Below are positions 18,344 to 25,746 of a DNA stretch of 64,000 nucleotides, in pieces. Each line of letters opens with the position of its first letter. The stretch's first letter is position 1. The position numbers were made by a program, and so were the translations under genes. The notes under the pieces were generated by a model that saw nothing but the letters and a program-made list of their open reading frames with translations, did no database searches and was not told the origin of the DNA. Origin of the DNA: Geothrix sp. (GTDB lineage: Bacteria > Acidobacteriota > Holophagae > Holophagales > Holophagaceae); NCBI GenBank assembly GCA_030681515.1, contig JAUXSE010000025.1:1-64000 (forward strand), read 5' to 3'.

Positions 18344-19738
18344 TCAGCGGTCCAGGTGCGCTCCGTGCAACAGGGCCAGCCGCTGATGGGAATCCCAGGC
18401 CGGTTTGCCGAGGCCGCGCATGAAGGTCCCCGCGGATACGAAGGTCCATCCTTCTGTTCTGGCCCGGTCCATGAAGGCGCCGAGGCCATCGGTGGGGCGG
18501 TCCCCCAGGGCGCGTTCGGAACCGAGGTGCATGAGGACGATGAGGCCGTCGCCATCGCGGCCCAGGCGGCGCTGCAGGCGGGACACGATGGCCTCGCCGC
18601 TGCGGTAGAGGCGGCGGTCCCTGGGGGTGGCCCAGTCGAGGGTATCGGCGCCCTCGCTCCATCCGACATGGCGGTAGCCCAGCTCCTCCGCCCAGCGGCG
18701 GATCTCTGCCGTGTGCTCCCCGTAGGGCGCGCGCCAGAAGGGATCCATGGGCCGCCCGAGCAGGCGCAGGAGCGCCGCGTCGGCGTCGAGCAGTTCGCGC
18801 TGCACGCGCTCCCGGGTCCACCTGGGATCGCGCTTCATGTCCGGCGCGAAATGGGGGTGGTTCATGGTGTGGTTGCCCAGCTCGTGGCCCTCGGCCGCCA
18901 TGCGCTTCACCAGGGCCGGGAAGCGCTGGATGAAGGCGCCCGTGAGGAACAGGGTGGTGCGGATACCGCGGGCCTTCAGCAGATCCAGAACTTCGGCGGC
19001 CACCTCCGCGCTGGACCCGCCGTCGAAGCTGAGCAGGAGCCGCTTGTGCCCGCCCGGGCCGCGGGTGAGGTTCAGCGCCTCGCCCATGCCGGGCCAGGCG
19101 GGGGCGGGACCGGCCGCGGCGGTGGGTGGCAGGGGTTCTGCTGGTCGCGGCAGAACCGGTCCGGGCGGGATCGGGGCCGCGGTGGAGGCGCGACCCGGGG
19201 CCTCATCCGTGCGCGCTGCGGACACGCTCGCCAGCGCCGGGGCCTTCCGGCCGGGGAGGGGTGGGACGGGCCGGTTTCGCGACGGGGTTTCGGCACGGGT
19301 CTTCGGGGCGGATGGTTCCGGAACGGGCGCAGGCGCGGGACGGGCGGCCCGGGGGGGCTCCGGCCGCCGGGCGGGGCGGGGGGACGAAGGCGCCGGCCGG
19401 GGCCGCGCGGGCGGGAGGGAGAACTCGAACCGCGCCAGCTCCCGGCCCTCGGCGGTGCGCAGCACGGCCACCTCACCGGCGGGCGGGCGGAAGAACTCCC
19501 AGCGCACGGGGCCGGGTTCCGCAAAGCGGATCTCGCGGATGGAGCGGCCTTCGAGGATCAGTTCCGTGGGTCCGGTGACCTCGCCTTCCACCACGGCCAG
19601 GCCACCGAGGGGATGCCAGGTCCAGGCGCCCACGGACGGGGCCTGGCTGGGGGCCGGGGATGAGGTGGCCTCGGGCCGGTCATTGCGTCCGCAGGCCGCC
19701 AGCACGAGCAGCAGGGCGCCAGCGAGGCGGGCCTTCAT
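18344..19738 (-). CDS. Polysaccharide deacetylase lipoprotein
   Basis: A predicted lipoprotein (lipobox LVLAAC around residue 15) of 464 residues. A beta-rich segment (about 35-110) and a long proline/alanine linker (about 110-235) precede a NodB-type deacetylase domain (about 245-464). The domain keeps the metal histidines in HELGNHTMNHP and the RAPYGEH region. The first metal/catalytic motif reads SFDGG where TFDDG is usual, so one aspartate is missing. Typical targets are N-acetyl groups of peptidoglycan or exopolysaccharide. The ATG at 19738 overlaps the stop of the upstream PTPS gene (ATGA) and has GGAGG upstream, indicating coupled translation. Confidence 0.85.
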   Translation of the reverse strand: MKARLAGALLLVLAACGRNDRPEATSSPAPSQAPSVGAWTWHPLGGLAVVEGEVTGPTELILEGRSIREIRFAEPGPVRWEFFRPPAGEVAVLRTAEGRELARFEFSLPPARPRPAPSSPRPARRPEPPRAARPAPAPVPEPSAPKTRAETPSRNRPVPPLPGRKAPALASVSAARTDEAPGRASTAAPIPPGPVLPRPAEPLPPTAAAGPAPAWPGMGEALNLTRGPGGHKRLLLSFDGGSSAEVAAEVLDLLKARGIRTTLFLTGAFIQRFPALVKRMAAEGHELGNHTMNHPHFAPDMKRDPRWTRERVQRELLDADAALLRLLGRPMDPFWRAPYGEHTAEIRRWAEELGYRHVGWSEGADTLDWATPRDRRLYRSGEAIVSRLQRRLGRDGDGLIVLMHLGSERALGDRPTDGLGAFMDRARTEGWTFVSAGTFMRGLGKPAWDSHQRLALLHGAHLDR

Positions 19739-20097
19739 CGGCCACCTCCGGCTGGATCGGGGGCGCGGCACAGGGCCCAGTAGTTGGCCTTTTCGCGGAC
19801 CTTCACCCAGCTTGGCTTCAAGGCTGCGCCTTGAAGGAAATAAAAAGCCTGTTCAGCTAGAACCTCAGCCGTGGGATTGCGTCCGGCGAGGGTGGGAAGA
19901 TCGTTCAGCAGGCGGTAATCCACCGCGGCCACCCAGGCGTCGAGGGATCCGGCGAAGGCTGGCTCGTCGGCTTCGCCGTCGAGTTCCACGGCGGCCTCCA
20001 CCTCCCAGTTGTGCCCGTGGCGATCCTCCTGGAAGCCGGGCAGGTCGTGGAAGTGGTCCGCCACAAAGGGACGCCGGAGGGAAAGGGTGAAGGTCAT
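19735..20097 (-). CDS. PTPS-III-like pterin synthase
   Basis: A 120-residue member of the 6-pyruvoyltetrahydropterin synthase/QueD family. The zinc histidines are present as H15, H27 and H29 (DRHGHNW). The catalytic cysteine of QueD and classical PTPS is absent. In its place is glutamate, E24-x2-HGH, the signature described for PTPS-III, a group that makes 6-hydroxymethyl-dihydropterin and replaces FolB in folate synthesis. I therefore prefer a folate role over queuosine. No other queuosine or folate gene lies next to it. Its stop overlaps the deacetylase start by 4 bp. The ATG at 20097 has a weak ribosome site. Confidence 0.78.
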   Translation of the reverse strand: MTFTLSLRRPFVADHFHDLPGFQEDRHGHNWEVEAAVELDGEADEPAFAGSLDAWVAAVDYRLLNDLPTLAGRNPTAEVLAEQAFYFLQGAALKPSWVKVREKANYWALCRAPDPAGGGR

Positions 20098-20172
20098 GAG
20101 GCAGTATGGTTCGTCCGGGATTCCAGGGAAAGCGGGAACCGGGACCCCATGCCCCCGCGGCACGCCTGTGGG

Positions 20173-20703
20173 CTACTCCACCTTCACCGCGAAGGGCTTG
20201 AAGCCGGCCTTCTTCAGTTTCTCGGCAGTCTTGTCCATGGCGGCGCGAGGGGCGGGCCTGGCGAGGCGCACCTTCACCTGGCCCTTCTCCCTCAGGGTGG
20301 TGGTGGCGAAGCCGGCGGCCTTGGCTTTCTCGGCCACGCGCCTGGCTTCGGCGGCATCGGCCGTGGCCACGAGCTGCAGGGTCCAGGCCTCGGCTCCGGC
20401 GGATGTCTCCGCCGGTTTCGCCTCGGCCCTGGGCGCTTCCCTGGGCGCGCTGGCCGGAACCTTCTGCGTGGGAACCAGTTTGTCGGGTCCATCACCCTCG
20501 AAGATCCTGAGCTGATCCACCAGGGGTTCGGGCAGGTTCTTCAGTTCCTCCTCTATGCCCTTCTGCAGGGGGCGCCGCAGGGCTGCGCTCTGCTTCCCCA
20601 CCTGCACGCCCAGGACGAAGGCGAGGGTCAGCAGTCCCACGCCCACGCCCGCCACCCAAAGGATGGACTGGCTGCCGATGCTGATCTGGTCGCGCTGGCT
20701 CAT
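20173..20703 (-). CDS. SPOR domain membrane protein
   Basis: A 176-residue single-pass membrane protein. One N-terminal helix (about 13-36) anchors it, an acidic, alanine- and proline-rich linker follows, and a C-terminal SPOR-type domain (about 105-176, WTLQLVATADAAEARRVAEK) would bind glycan strands lacking stem peptides at the division septum. SPOR repeats are recognised by this alternating hydrophobic, alanine-rich layout, so the call is by pattern. The nearby ftsK supports a cell-division link. The ATG at 20703 overlaps the ketosynthase stop (ATGA), so the two are translationally coupled. Confidence 0.75.
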   Translation of the reverse strand: MSQRDQISIGSQSILWVAGVGVGLLTLAFVLGVQVGKQSAALRRPLQKGIEEELKNLPEPLVDQLRIFEGDGPDKLVPTQKVPASAPREAPRAEAKPAETSAGAEAWTLQLVATADAAEARRVAEKAKAAGFATTTLREKGQVKVRLARPAPRAAMDKTAEKLKKAGFKPFAVKVE

Positions 20704-21785
20704 CGTGGATCCAGCCTAACGCTTTCGAGGAGCGCGGCGAACTGGGCACCGCTGCTGGCGGGGGCGGTGACGAGGGTGCGGCCGGCGGGTTCCAGCAGGG
20801 CGGCCGCGAGGAGCTGGCCCCCCGAGCCGCCGAATTCGCCCCACAGGCGCTTGGGGTGGATTGCGGCGGGCCAGTCGGGATGCGCCCCGCCCAGCCGCGA
20901 CTCCAGGGCGTCGAGGCGGGGCAGGCCGCTTCCGCCACCGATCCGGCGGTCCACGGGGAGGTTGCCCAGGGCGGAAACGGCCTCCGCCAGGGCACGGGAT
21001 CGTTCGTCTTCTCCGGTTCCGGGCGTGGACCGGGAAGCCAGGGCGCGGAGGAAGGCCCGGGGCCCCGCCCCCCGGGCCTCCGCGCGGTCGCGGAGTTCGA
21101 GCACGAAGGCCTGGGCCCCCTCGCCCGGCAGGAAACCCCGGCCGGATCCGACCTGGGGGTTCCCCCGGCGGTCCAGCATCCGCGCGCCCCGGCAGATGTC
21201 TTGCAGCAGCGGGAAGAGGCCATCCGTGCCGAGCACCAGGGCGGCATCGGCGAGACCGGCGCGGAGCCAGCGGGCGGCCTGCTCCAGGGCCGCGAAGGCG
21301 GCGTTCTCCCGGTCCACGAAGGTGGCGCTGGGGCCCTTCAGTCCGAAGGCCAGGGCCAGGTGTCCGCTGGCGGCATTGGCCACGCAGTTGGGGAAGACCA
21401 GGGGCGACGCGCCTTCGGGCCCGCGCTGGAGGTAGGGCCGCATGAAGGCCTCGCTGGCTTCGCTGCCGCCGGTCATGGTCCCCACGGCCACGGCCATGCG
21501 CTCGCCCATGGGCCCCGGATCGAGTCCCGCGTCGCGGAAGGCCTGGTGCGCCGCGGCCCAGGCGAAACGGGAGGGACGATCCAGGCGCCGCAGCTGCATG
21601 GGCGGGATGATGCCCGCGGGGTTGAACGAGGCGCAGGCGGCGCCGCGGCCCTGGCCGAGGGATTCAGGAAGCTCCTCGAAGCAGGGAACACCGGACACGA
21701 GGCTGGCCCGGGCAGCCTCCACGCCGTCCCCGCAGGGCAGCACCAGGCCCAGGCCCGTGATCACGAGATCGCCGGGATGGCTCAT
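20700..21785 (-). CDS. Ketosynthase-like protein lacking both histidines
   Basis: A 361-residue beta-ketoacyl-ACP synthase fold protein, shorter than FabF (about 410). It keeps the nucleophile as C134 (PNCVANAASG). The two active-site histidines are gone: the HGTGT position reads SGLPRLD and the GHTLGASG position reads GEFGGSGG. Classical chain-length factors lose the cysteine instead, so this is an unusual combination. It may be a non-condensing partner of the FabF-like protein upstream, or bind or load acyl chains. The ATG at 21785 begins at the conserved VITGLGLVLP strand. A fold-back repeat lies between it and that FabF-like gene. Confidence 0.75.
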   Translation of the reverse strand: MSHPGDLVITGLGLVLPCGDGVEAARASLVSGVPCFEELPESLGQGRGAACASFNPAGIIPPMQLRRLDRPSRFAWAAAHQAFRDAGLDPGPMGERMAVAVGTMTGGSEASEAFMRPYLQRGPEGASPLVFPNCVANAASGHLALAFGLKGPSATFVDRENAAFAALEQAARWLRAGLADAALVLGTDGLFPLLQDICRGARMLDRRGNPQVGSGRGFLPGEGAQAFVLELRDRAEARGAGPRAFLRALASRSTPGTGEDERSRALAEAVSALGNLPVDRRIGGGSGLPRLDALESRLGGAHPDWPAAIHPKRLWGEFGGSGGQLLAAALLEPAGRTLVTAPASSGAQFAALLESVRLDPR

Positions 21786-21828
21786 GGGGCTTCGCATCTG
21801 ACGGAGGTCAGAGAGAAAAACGCTAGTC

Positions 21829-22149
21829 GCGGAAGACATGGAAGAAAGCCGGAAGGCACGGAAACGAGCGGGGGCGTCCGCTCCGAAAGCACGGGCTGGA
21901 TCCCGGGGGCGCCTGGTCCGCGCTTTGGGAACGCGGCAAGGGCGCCCCCGGGATCACTTCCGGCTACGCCGGAAGCCGCCTTCGGCGGGCCCGTGCGGCG
22001 AGGACCACAACCCCTTCCGTGTCTTCTGTGTGATTCCGTGTCTTCCGTGACCAGCCATGCCTTTGATATTTGGCAGGCCCTGCTGTTGGAACCTCTCCAC
22101 GGCAGTTCTATGTGTCCTCTGCGGTTCTCTGTGTCCTCTGTGTTCCAAC
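21829..22149. repeat. Nested fold-back element between ketosynthase genes
   Basis: This occupies most of the 424-bp gap at 21786-22209, in which I see no gene. Bases 21829-21863 pair with 22015-22049 along about 35 bp with mismatches, using words such as GGAAGACA and TTCCGTGTC. An exact 15-bp pair, 21899-21913 with 21941-21955, forms the core. A second part, 22085-22092 with 22142-22149 (exact 8 bp), encloses TCCTCTGTG-like words at 9-base spacing. It has the same architecture as the element at 9167-9610 but different words. It interrupts an otherwise tightly overlapping operon. Confidence 0.65.
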
Positions 22150-22209
22150 TCCCAGTACCCGAGACCGTGTGGCGCGATGGCTTGAGGGCGTAAGCATGAG
22201 TACGGAGGT

Positions 22210-23394
22210 TCATTTCCCCTCCCATCGTCGAAGCACCAGGCAGACGTTGTTCCCCCCGAACGCGAACGCGTTCACTAACGCGGCGCACACGCGCCGCGCC
22301 TTCGCCTCCCGCGGCGTGCAGTCCAGGTCGCAGGCGGGATCGGGAGCCTCCAGGCGCAGGGTGGGACTCACCACCTGGTCCCGCAGGGCCAGGATGGCGG
22401 CGGCGGCCCCGAAGGCGCCCGCGGCCCCCAGGGTGTGGCCGAACTGGCTCTTGGTGCTGGTGACCGAAACCCCGTGGGCGGCCTGGCCCAGGGCTCGGCG
22501 GATGGCCCGGCATTCGGCGCCGTCGTTGGCGGGGGTGGCGGTGCCGTGGGCGGAGATCAGGTCCACTGCGGAGGCATCCAGGCCTCCCACGCGCAGGGCC
22601 ATGGCCATGGCCCGGGCGGCGCCTTCGCCTTCGGGGTGCGGGGCGGTGGGATGGTGGGCGTCCATGCTGGCGCCGTAGCCCAGCACTTCCGCGAGGATCA
22701 CCGCGCCCCGGGCCTTCGCGCGGTCCAGGGGCTCCAGCAGGATCTGCACGGCGCCCTCGCCCAGGTTCAGGCCCGCGCGGTCGTGGCTGAAGGGGCGGCA
22801 TTTGTGGACATCCACGGCCTTGAGGCAGGAAAAGCCCGCGTAGGTGGTGCGGCAGAGGCTTTCGGCGCCACCGGCCAGGGCCAGGTCCAGTTCGCCCGCG
22901 GCGATGCGCTCCCAGGCCTGGCCCAGGGCCAGCAGACTGGAGGAGCAGGCGTTCATGACGGTGCCCCGGGGCCCCGAGGCGCCCAGGCGCCGGGCCAGGG
23001 CATCGGTGACGGCGCAGGGGCCCTGGTGGGCGGGTTCCGCGGCCCGGCCCCGGCGGCCGGCCAGGCGTTCCTCCAGATAGGCCTCGGTGATGGGGAGGCC
23101 GCTGGTGCCGGCGCCCTGGAACACGCCGATGCGGGCGGGGTCGCCGCCGGGCCGGAAGGCGCCCAGGGCCTCCTCCAGGGCCTTCAAGGCCATGCGTTCG
23201 CACAGGGTCTGGTGCCGGGCGGGGTCCATGGGCACTTGGCCGGCGATCTGGGCGGGTTCCGCCGGGAGATCGAGGCGGGTCAGGGGGCCGAGGCCGTCCT
23301 TCCCGGCGAGCATGGCGGACCAGGTGCCCTCCCGGTCCAGGGCCAGGGAAGACACGATGCCCAGGCCCGTGACGACGACCCGGGTGCCGGTCAT
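22210..23394 (-). CDS. FabF-type beta-ketoacyl-ACP synthase
   Basis: A condensing enzyme that elongates acyl-ACP with malonyl-ACP. The 394-residue protein has the full triad: C150 in NACSSSLLA, histidine in SAHGTATPANDG and histidine in FGHTLGAAG, plus the C-terminal NAFAFGGNN. It is a complete, probably active KAS. It overlaps fabZ by 4 bp (ATGA) and sits with an ACP of the type seen in aryl polyene-like clusters, so it may serve a dedicated acyl chain rather than general fatty acid synthesis. The ATG at 23394 is supported by that overlap. Confidence 0.9.
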   Translation of the reverse strand: MTGTRVVVTGLGIVSSLALDREGTWSAMLAGKDGLGPLTRLDLPAEPAQIAGQVPMDPARHQTLCERMALKALEEALGAFRPGGDPARIGVFQGAGTSGLPITEAYLEERLAGRRGRAAEPAHQGPCAVTDALARRLGASGPRGTVMNACSSSLLALGQAWERIAAGELDLALAGGAESLCRTTYAGFSCLKAVDVHKCRPFSHDRAGLNLGEGAVQILLEPLDRAKARGAVILAEVLGYGASMDAHHPTAPHPEGEGAARAMAMALRVGGLDASAVDLISAHGTATPANDGAECRAIRRALGQAAHGVSVTSTKSQFGHTLGAAGAFGAAAAILALRDQVVSPTLRLEAPDPACDLDCTPREAKARRVCAALVNAFAFGGNNVCLVLRRWEGK

Positions 23395-23795
23395 AACCGC
23401 TTCACCAGCAGGGCCGCGGTGCACAGTTCGCGGCCCTCGCAGCTCACGGTGCCCCTCACCTTCATGAGCCCCGCGAAGGCGCCCTCGGCGCGGACCTCCA
23501 GTCGCAGCCGGTCGCCGGGGAGGGCGGGGGCCTTGAACCGGGCCTCCTGCACCCCGGCCAGGAAGATCGCGGATCCGTGCAGGGACTCCGTCTCCAGGAA
23601 GCCGCCCGCCTGGGCCAGCATTTCCAGCAGCAGCACCCCGGGCACCAGGGGGCGTCCTTCGAAATGGCCCTGGAGGTAGGGCTCGCCGTTCGTCACGAGC
23701 TTCTCGGCCACCACGCGCACGCCGGGCTCCCGCTCCAGGATCCGGTCCACCAGCAGGAACGGGTAGCGGTGGGGCAGGTGGGCCGGAATGTCCAT
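23391..23795 (-). CDS. fabZ: FabZ-like hydroxyacyl-ACP dehydratase
   Basis: A hot-dog fold 3-hydroxyacyl-ACP dehydratase that removes water after keto reduction. The 134 residues include LPHRYPFLLVDRI (7-19) and the catalytic pair H44 (GHFEGRPLVPG) and E58 (LEMLAQAGG), as in FabZ. It starts 11 bp after acpP-like and overlaps the FabF-like gene by 4 bp. No ketoreductase is encoded in this block, so the pathway must borrow FabG from elsewhere. The main-pathway FabZ versus a dedicated paralogue cannot be separated from sequence alone. Confidence 0.9.
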   Translation of the reverse strand: MDIPAHLPHRYPFLLVDRILEREPGVRVVAEKLVTNGEPYLQGHFEGRPLVPGVLLLEMLAQAGGFLETESLHGSAIFLAGVQEARFKAPALPGDRLRLEVRAEGAFAGLMKVRGTVSCEGRELCTAALLVKRL

Positions 23796-23806
23796 GGGTG
23801 GCCGGC

Positions 23807-24064
23807 TCAGGCCTTCTGGTGCTCGGCGATGAAGTCCGTGAGGGCCTGCACGGACTTGAAGGCCTTCAGGCCCGCGGCCTCGTCCTCGATCTTCACGCCG
23901 AAGACCTGCTCGATGCCCAGCACCAGTTCCAGGGCATCAATGGAATCGAGGCCCAGGCCGTCGCCGAACAGGGGGGCGTCGTCGTCAATCTGGCTGGGCG
24001 CCATACCTTCGAGCTTCAGGCGCTCGATGATCATCTCTTTGACGCGCAGTTTCAGTTCGCTCAT
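23807..24064 (-). CDS. Acyl carrier protein
   Basis: An 85-residue acyl carrier protein. The phosphopantetheine site is S41 in GLGLDSIDALEL. The wording LFGDGLGLDSIDALEL differs from housekeeping AcpP (usually ADSLDTVEL) and resembles ACPs of aryl polyene and flexirubin-type clusters. It heads a four-gene acyl block with FabZ, a FabF-like enzyme and an odd ketosynthase. The ATG at 24064 follows GGGGAA. It is divergent from nuoA, with 175 bp between them holding promoters for both; TTGACA at 24170-24175 is a possible nuoA -35. Confidence 0.92.
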   Translation of the reverse strand: MSELKLRVKEMIIERLKLEGMAPSQIDDDAPLFGDGLGLDSIDALELVLGIEQVFGVKIEDEAAGLKAFKSVQALTDFIAEHQKA

Positions 24065-24239
24065 GGGGTTCCCCGCAGAAGGGTGGAAGGGTCACCCTGG
24101 ATCCTCGCCAACGCCTGTGTTGGCTAGGGGATTCTATCCCGAAGCCCGGCTTCCAGGGCGCTTGTGATCTTGACACGGCCCCCGGCTGGTCAAACGGCGC
24201 TAAGCTGGGTCCTCGCGGAAGACTCCGCCCGAGAGCGCC

Positions 24240-24620
24240 ATGGCCCATCCCGCATCGCCCTTCCTGCCGGTCCTGATCCTGCTGCTGGTCGCCGCCGTGA
24301 CGGCCATCGCCATTCTCGTGCTATCGGGCAAGGTGCTCCCCCTGCTGAAGCCGAACAATCCACAGGAAGCCAAACTCCGGCCCTACGAATGCGGTGTGGC
24401 GCCGATCCAGGAGGGCGCCCGGCACAAGTACTCCGTGAAGTTCTACCTGACGGCCATGCTCTTCATCCTCTTCGACGTGGAAGCGGCCTTCCTCCTGCCC
24501 TGGGCCGTGAACTTCAAACATGCCCTGTGGACCTTCGGGGCCATGCTGACCTTCATGGCCACCCTGCTGGTGGGCTTCATCTACGCCTGGGGCAAGGGCG
24601 CCTTCGAGTGGGAGCGTTGA
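24240..24620 (+). CDS. nuoA: NADH-quinone oxidoreductase subunit A
   Basis: A small membrane subunit of complex I at the junction with the peripheral arm. The 126-residue protein has three hydrophobic helices, the conserved YECGV loop cysteine (in the loop that moves near the quinone site), and FYLTAMLFILFDVE with its conserved aspartate and glutamate. It begins the nuoABCD run, followed by nuoB after 1 bp. The start has no strong ribosome site but fits the family N-terminus. Confidence 0.96.
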   Translation: MAHPASPFLPVLILLLVAAVTAIAILVLSGKVLPLLKPNNPQEAKLRPYECGVAPIQEGARHKYSVKFYLTAMLFILFDVEAAFLLPWAVNFKHALWTFGAMLTFMATLLVGFIYAWGKGAFEWER

Positions 24621-24621
24621 G

Positions 24622-25239
24622 ATGGCTGAGGCGGCCGGCATGAACATCAACGACGCGGTGATGACCACCCGCCTCGACGCGGTGGTCAACTGGGGCCGGA
24701 AGAACAGCCTCTGGCCACTGCCCTTTGGCACGGCCTGCTGCGCCATCGAGTTCATGAGCATGATGGCGTCCAAGTACGACCTCAGCCGCTTCGGCGCGGA
24801 GGCCATGCGCTTCAGCCCCCGGCAGAGCGACATGATGCTGATCCTCGGCACCGTCACCAACAAGATGGCCCCGGTGCTGCGCACGATCTACGCCCAGATG
24901 GCCGAGCCCAAGTGGGTGATCAGCGTGGGCGTCTGCGCCAGCTCCGGCGGCATGTACCGGACGTACGCGACGCTCCAGGGCGTGGACCGGGTGATCCCCG
25001 TGGATGTCTACGTCCCCGGCTGTCCGCCCCGGCCCGAGAGCATGATCTACGGCGTGATGAAGCTGCAGGAGAAGATCGAAAAGGAATCGCTCTCCATGCG
25101 CAAGGACCACATCGCGCGGTTCTACGAAAGCCTGGCCCGGCAGGAGGCCATCCAGGCGGAAAAGGGCCTCACGGGCCAGCAGGCCATCCGCGAGATGCTG
25201 ATGGATGCCGCGGAACGCGGCGCGGGCACGATCTTTTAG
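24622..25239 (+). CDS. nuoB: NADH-quinone oxidoreductase subunit B
   Basis: Carries iron-sulfur cluster N2, the last electron carrier before quinone. Its ligands are visible: adjacent C39-C40 in GTACCAIEF, the cysteine in SVGVCASSGG and the cysteine in VPGCPPRPE. The 205 residues include a C-terminal extension of about 40 residues after the core, rich in glutamine and glutamate. It follows nuoA by 1 bp and precedes nuoC by 12 bp. Confidence 0.97.
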   Translation: MAEAAGMNINDAVMTTRLDAVVNWGRKNSLWPLPFGTACCAIEFMSMMASKYDLSRFGAEAMRFSPRQSDMMLILGTVTNKMAPVLRTIYAQMAEPKWVISVGVCASSGGMYRTYATLQGVDRVIPVDVYVPGCPPRPESMIYGVMKLQEKIEKESLSMRKDHIARFYESLARQEAIQAEKGLTGQQAIREMLMDAAERGAGTIF

Positions 25240-25251
25240 GCGGGGGCGACC

Positions 25252-25740
25252 ATGGTCATCGAGCACATTGACGCGCAGCTCCCGGGGGCCATCACCGACC
25301 GTCACGCCTTCCGGGGCGACCAGACCATCGTGGTGGCCAGGGCGAACTTCATGGCCGTGGTGGAGCTGCTCCATCGTGAAGGATTCCAGCTGCTGGTGGA
25401 CATCACGGCGGTGGACTGGCTGGAGCGCCAGCCACGCTTCGACGTGGTCTACCACTGGCTCAACCTCGCCAGCCAGGAGCGCCTGCGGGTGAAGGTGCCG
25501 GTGGCCGACGGAGAGGCCGTGCCCACCCTGGCTGGCCTCTTCAAGACGGCGAACTGGTTCGAGCGCGAGGTCTTCGACCTCTTCGGAATCCCCTTCGAGG
25601 GCCACCCCGACCTGCGGCGCCTGATCACCTGGGATGACTTCCCGGGCCACGCCCTCCGCAAGGACTTCCCCCTCGATGGCGGCGATGCCTTCTGCATGGA
25701 AGGCTGCACCGCCCCCTACAACAATGGCGAACGGGCCTGA
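25252..25740 (+). CDS. nuoC: NADH-quinone oxidoreductase subunit C
   Basis: A peripheral-arm subunit that supports NuoD and NuoB. The 162-residue protein contains the 30-kDa subunit signature WFEREVFDLFGIPFEGHPDLRR and ends soon after the LRKDFPLDG segment. It is a separate gene here rather than the nuoCD fusion of enterobacteria. It sits 12 bp after nuoB and 6 bp before nuoD. Confidence 0.96.
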   Translation: MVIEHIDAQLPGAITDRHAFRGDQTIVVARANFMAVVELLHREGFQLLVDITAVDWLERQPRFDVVYHWLNLASQERLRVKVPVADGEAVPTLAGLFKTANWFEREVFDLFGIPFEGHPDLRRLITWDDFPGHALRKDFPLDGGDAFCMEGCTAPYNNGERA

Positions 25741-25746
25741 GGGACT

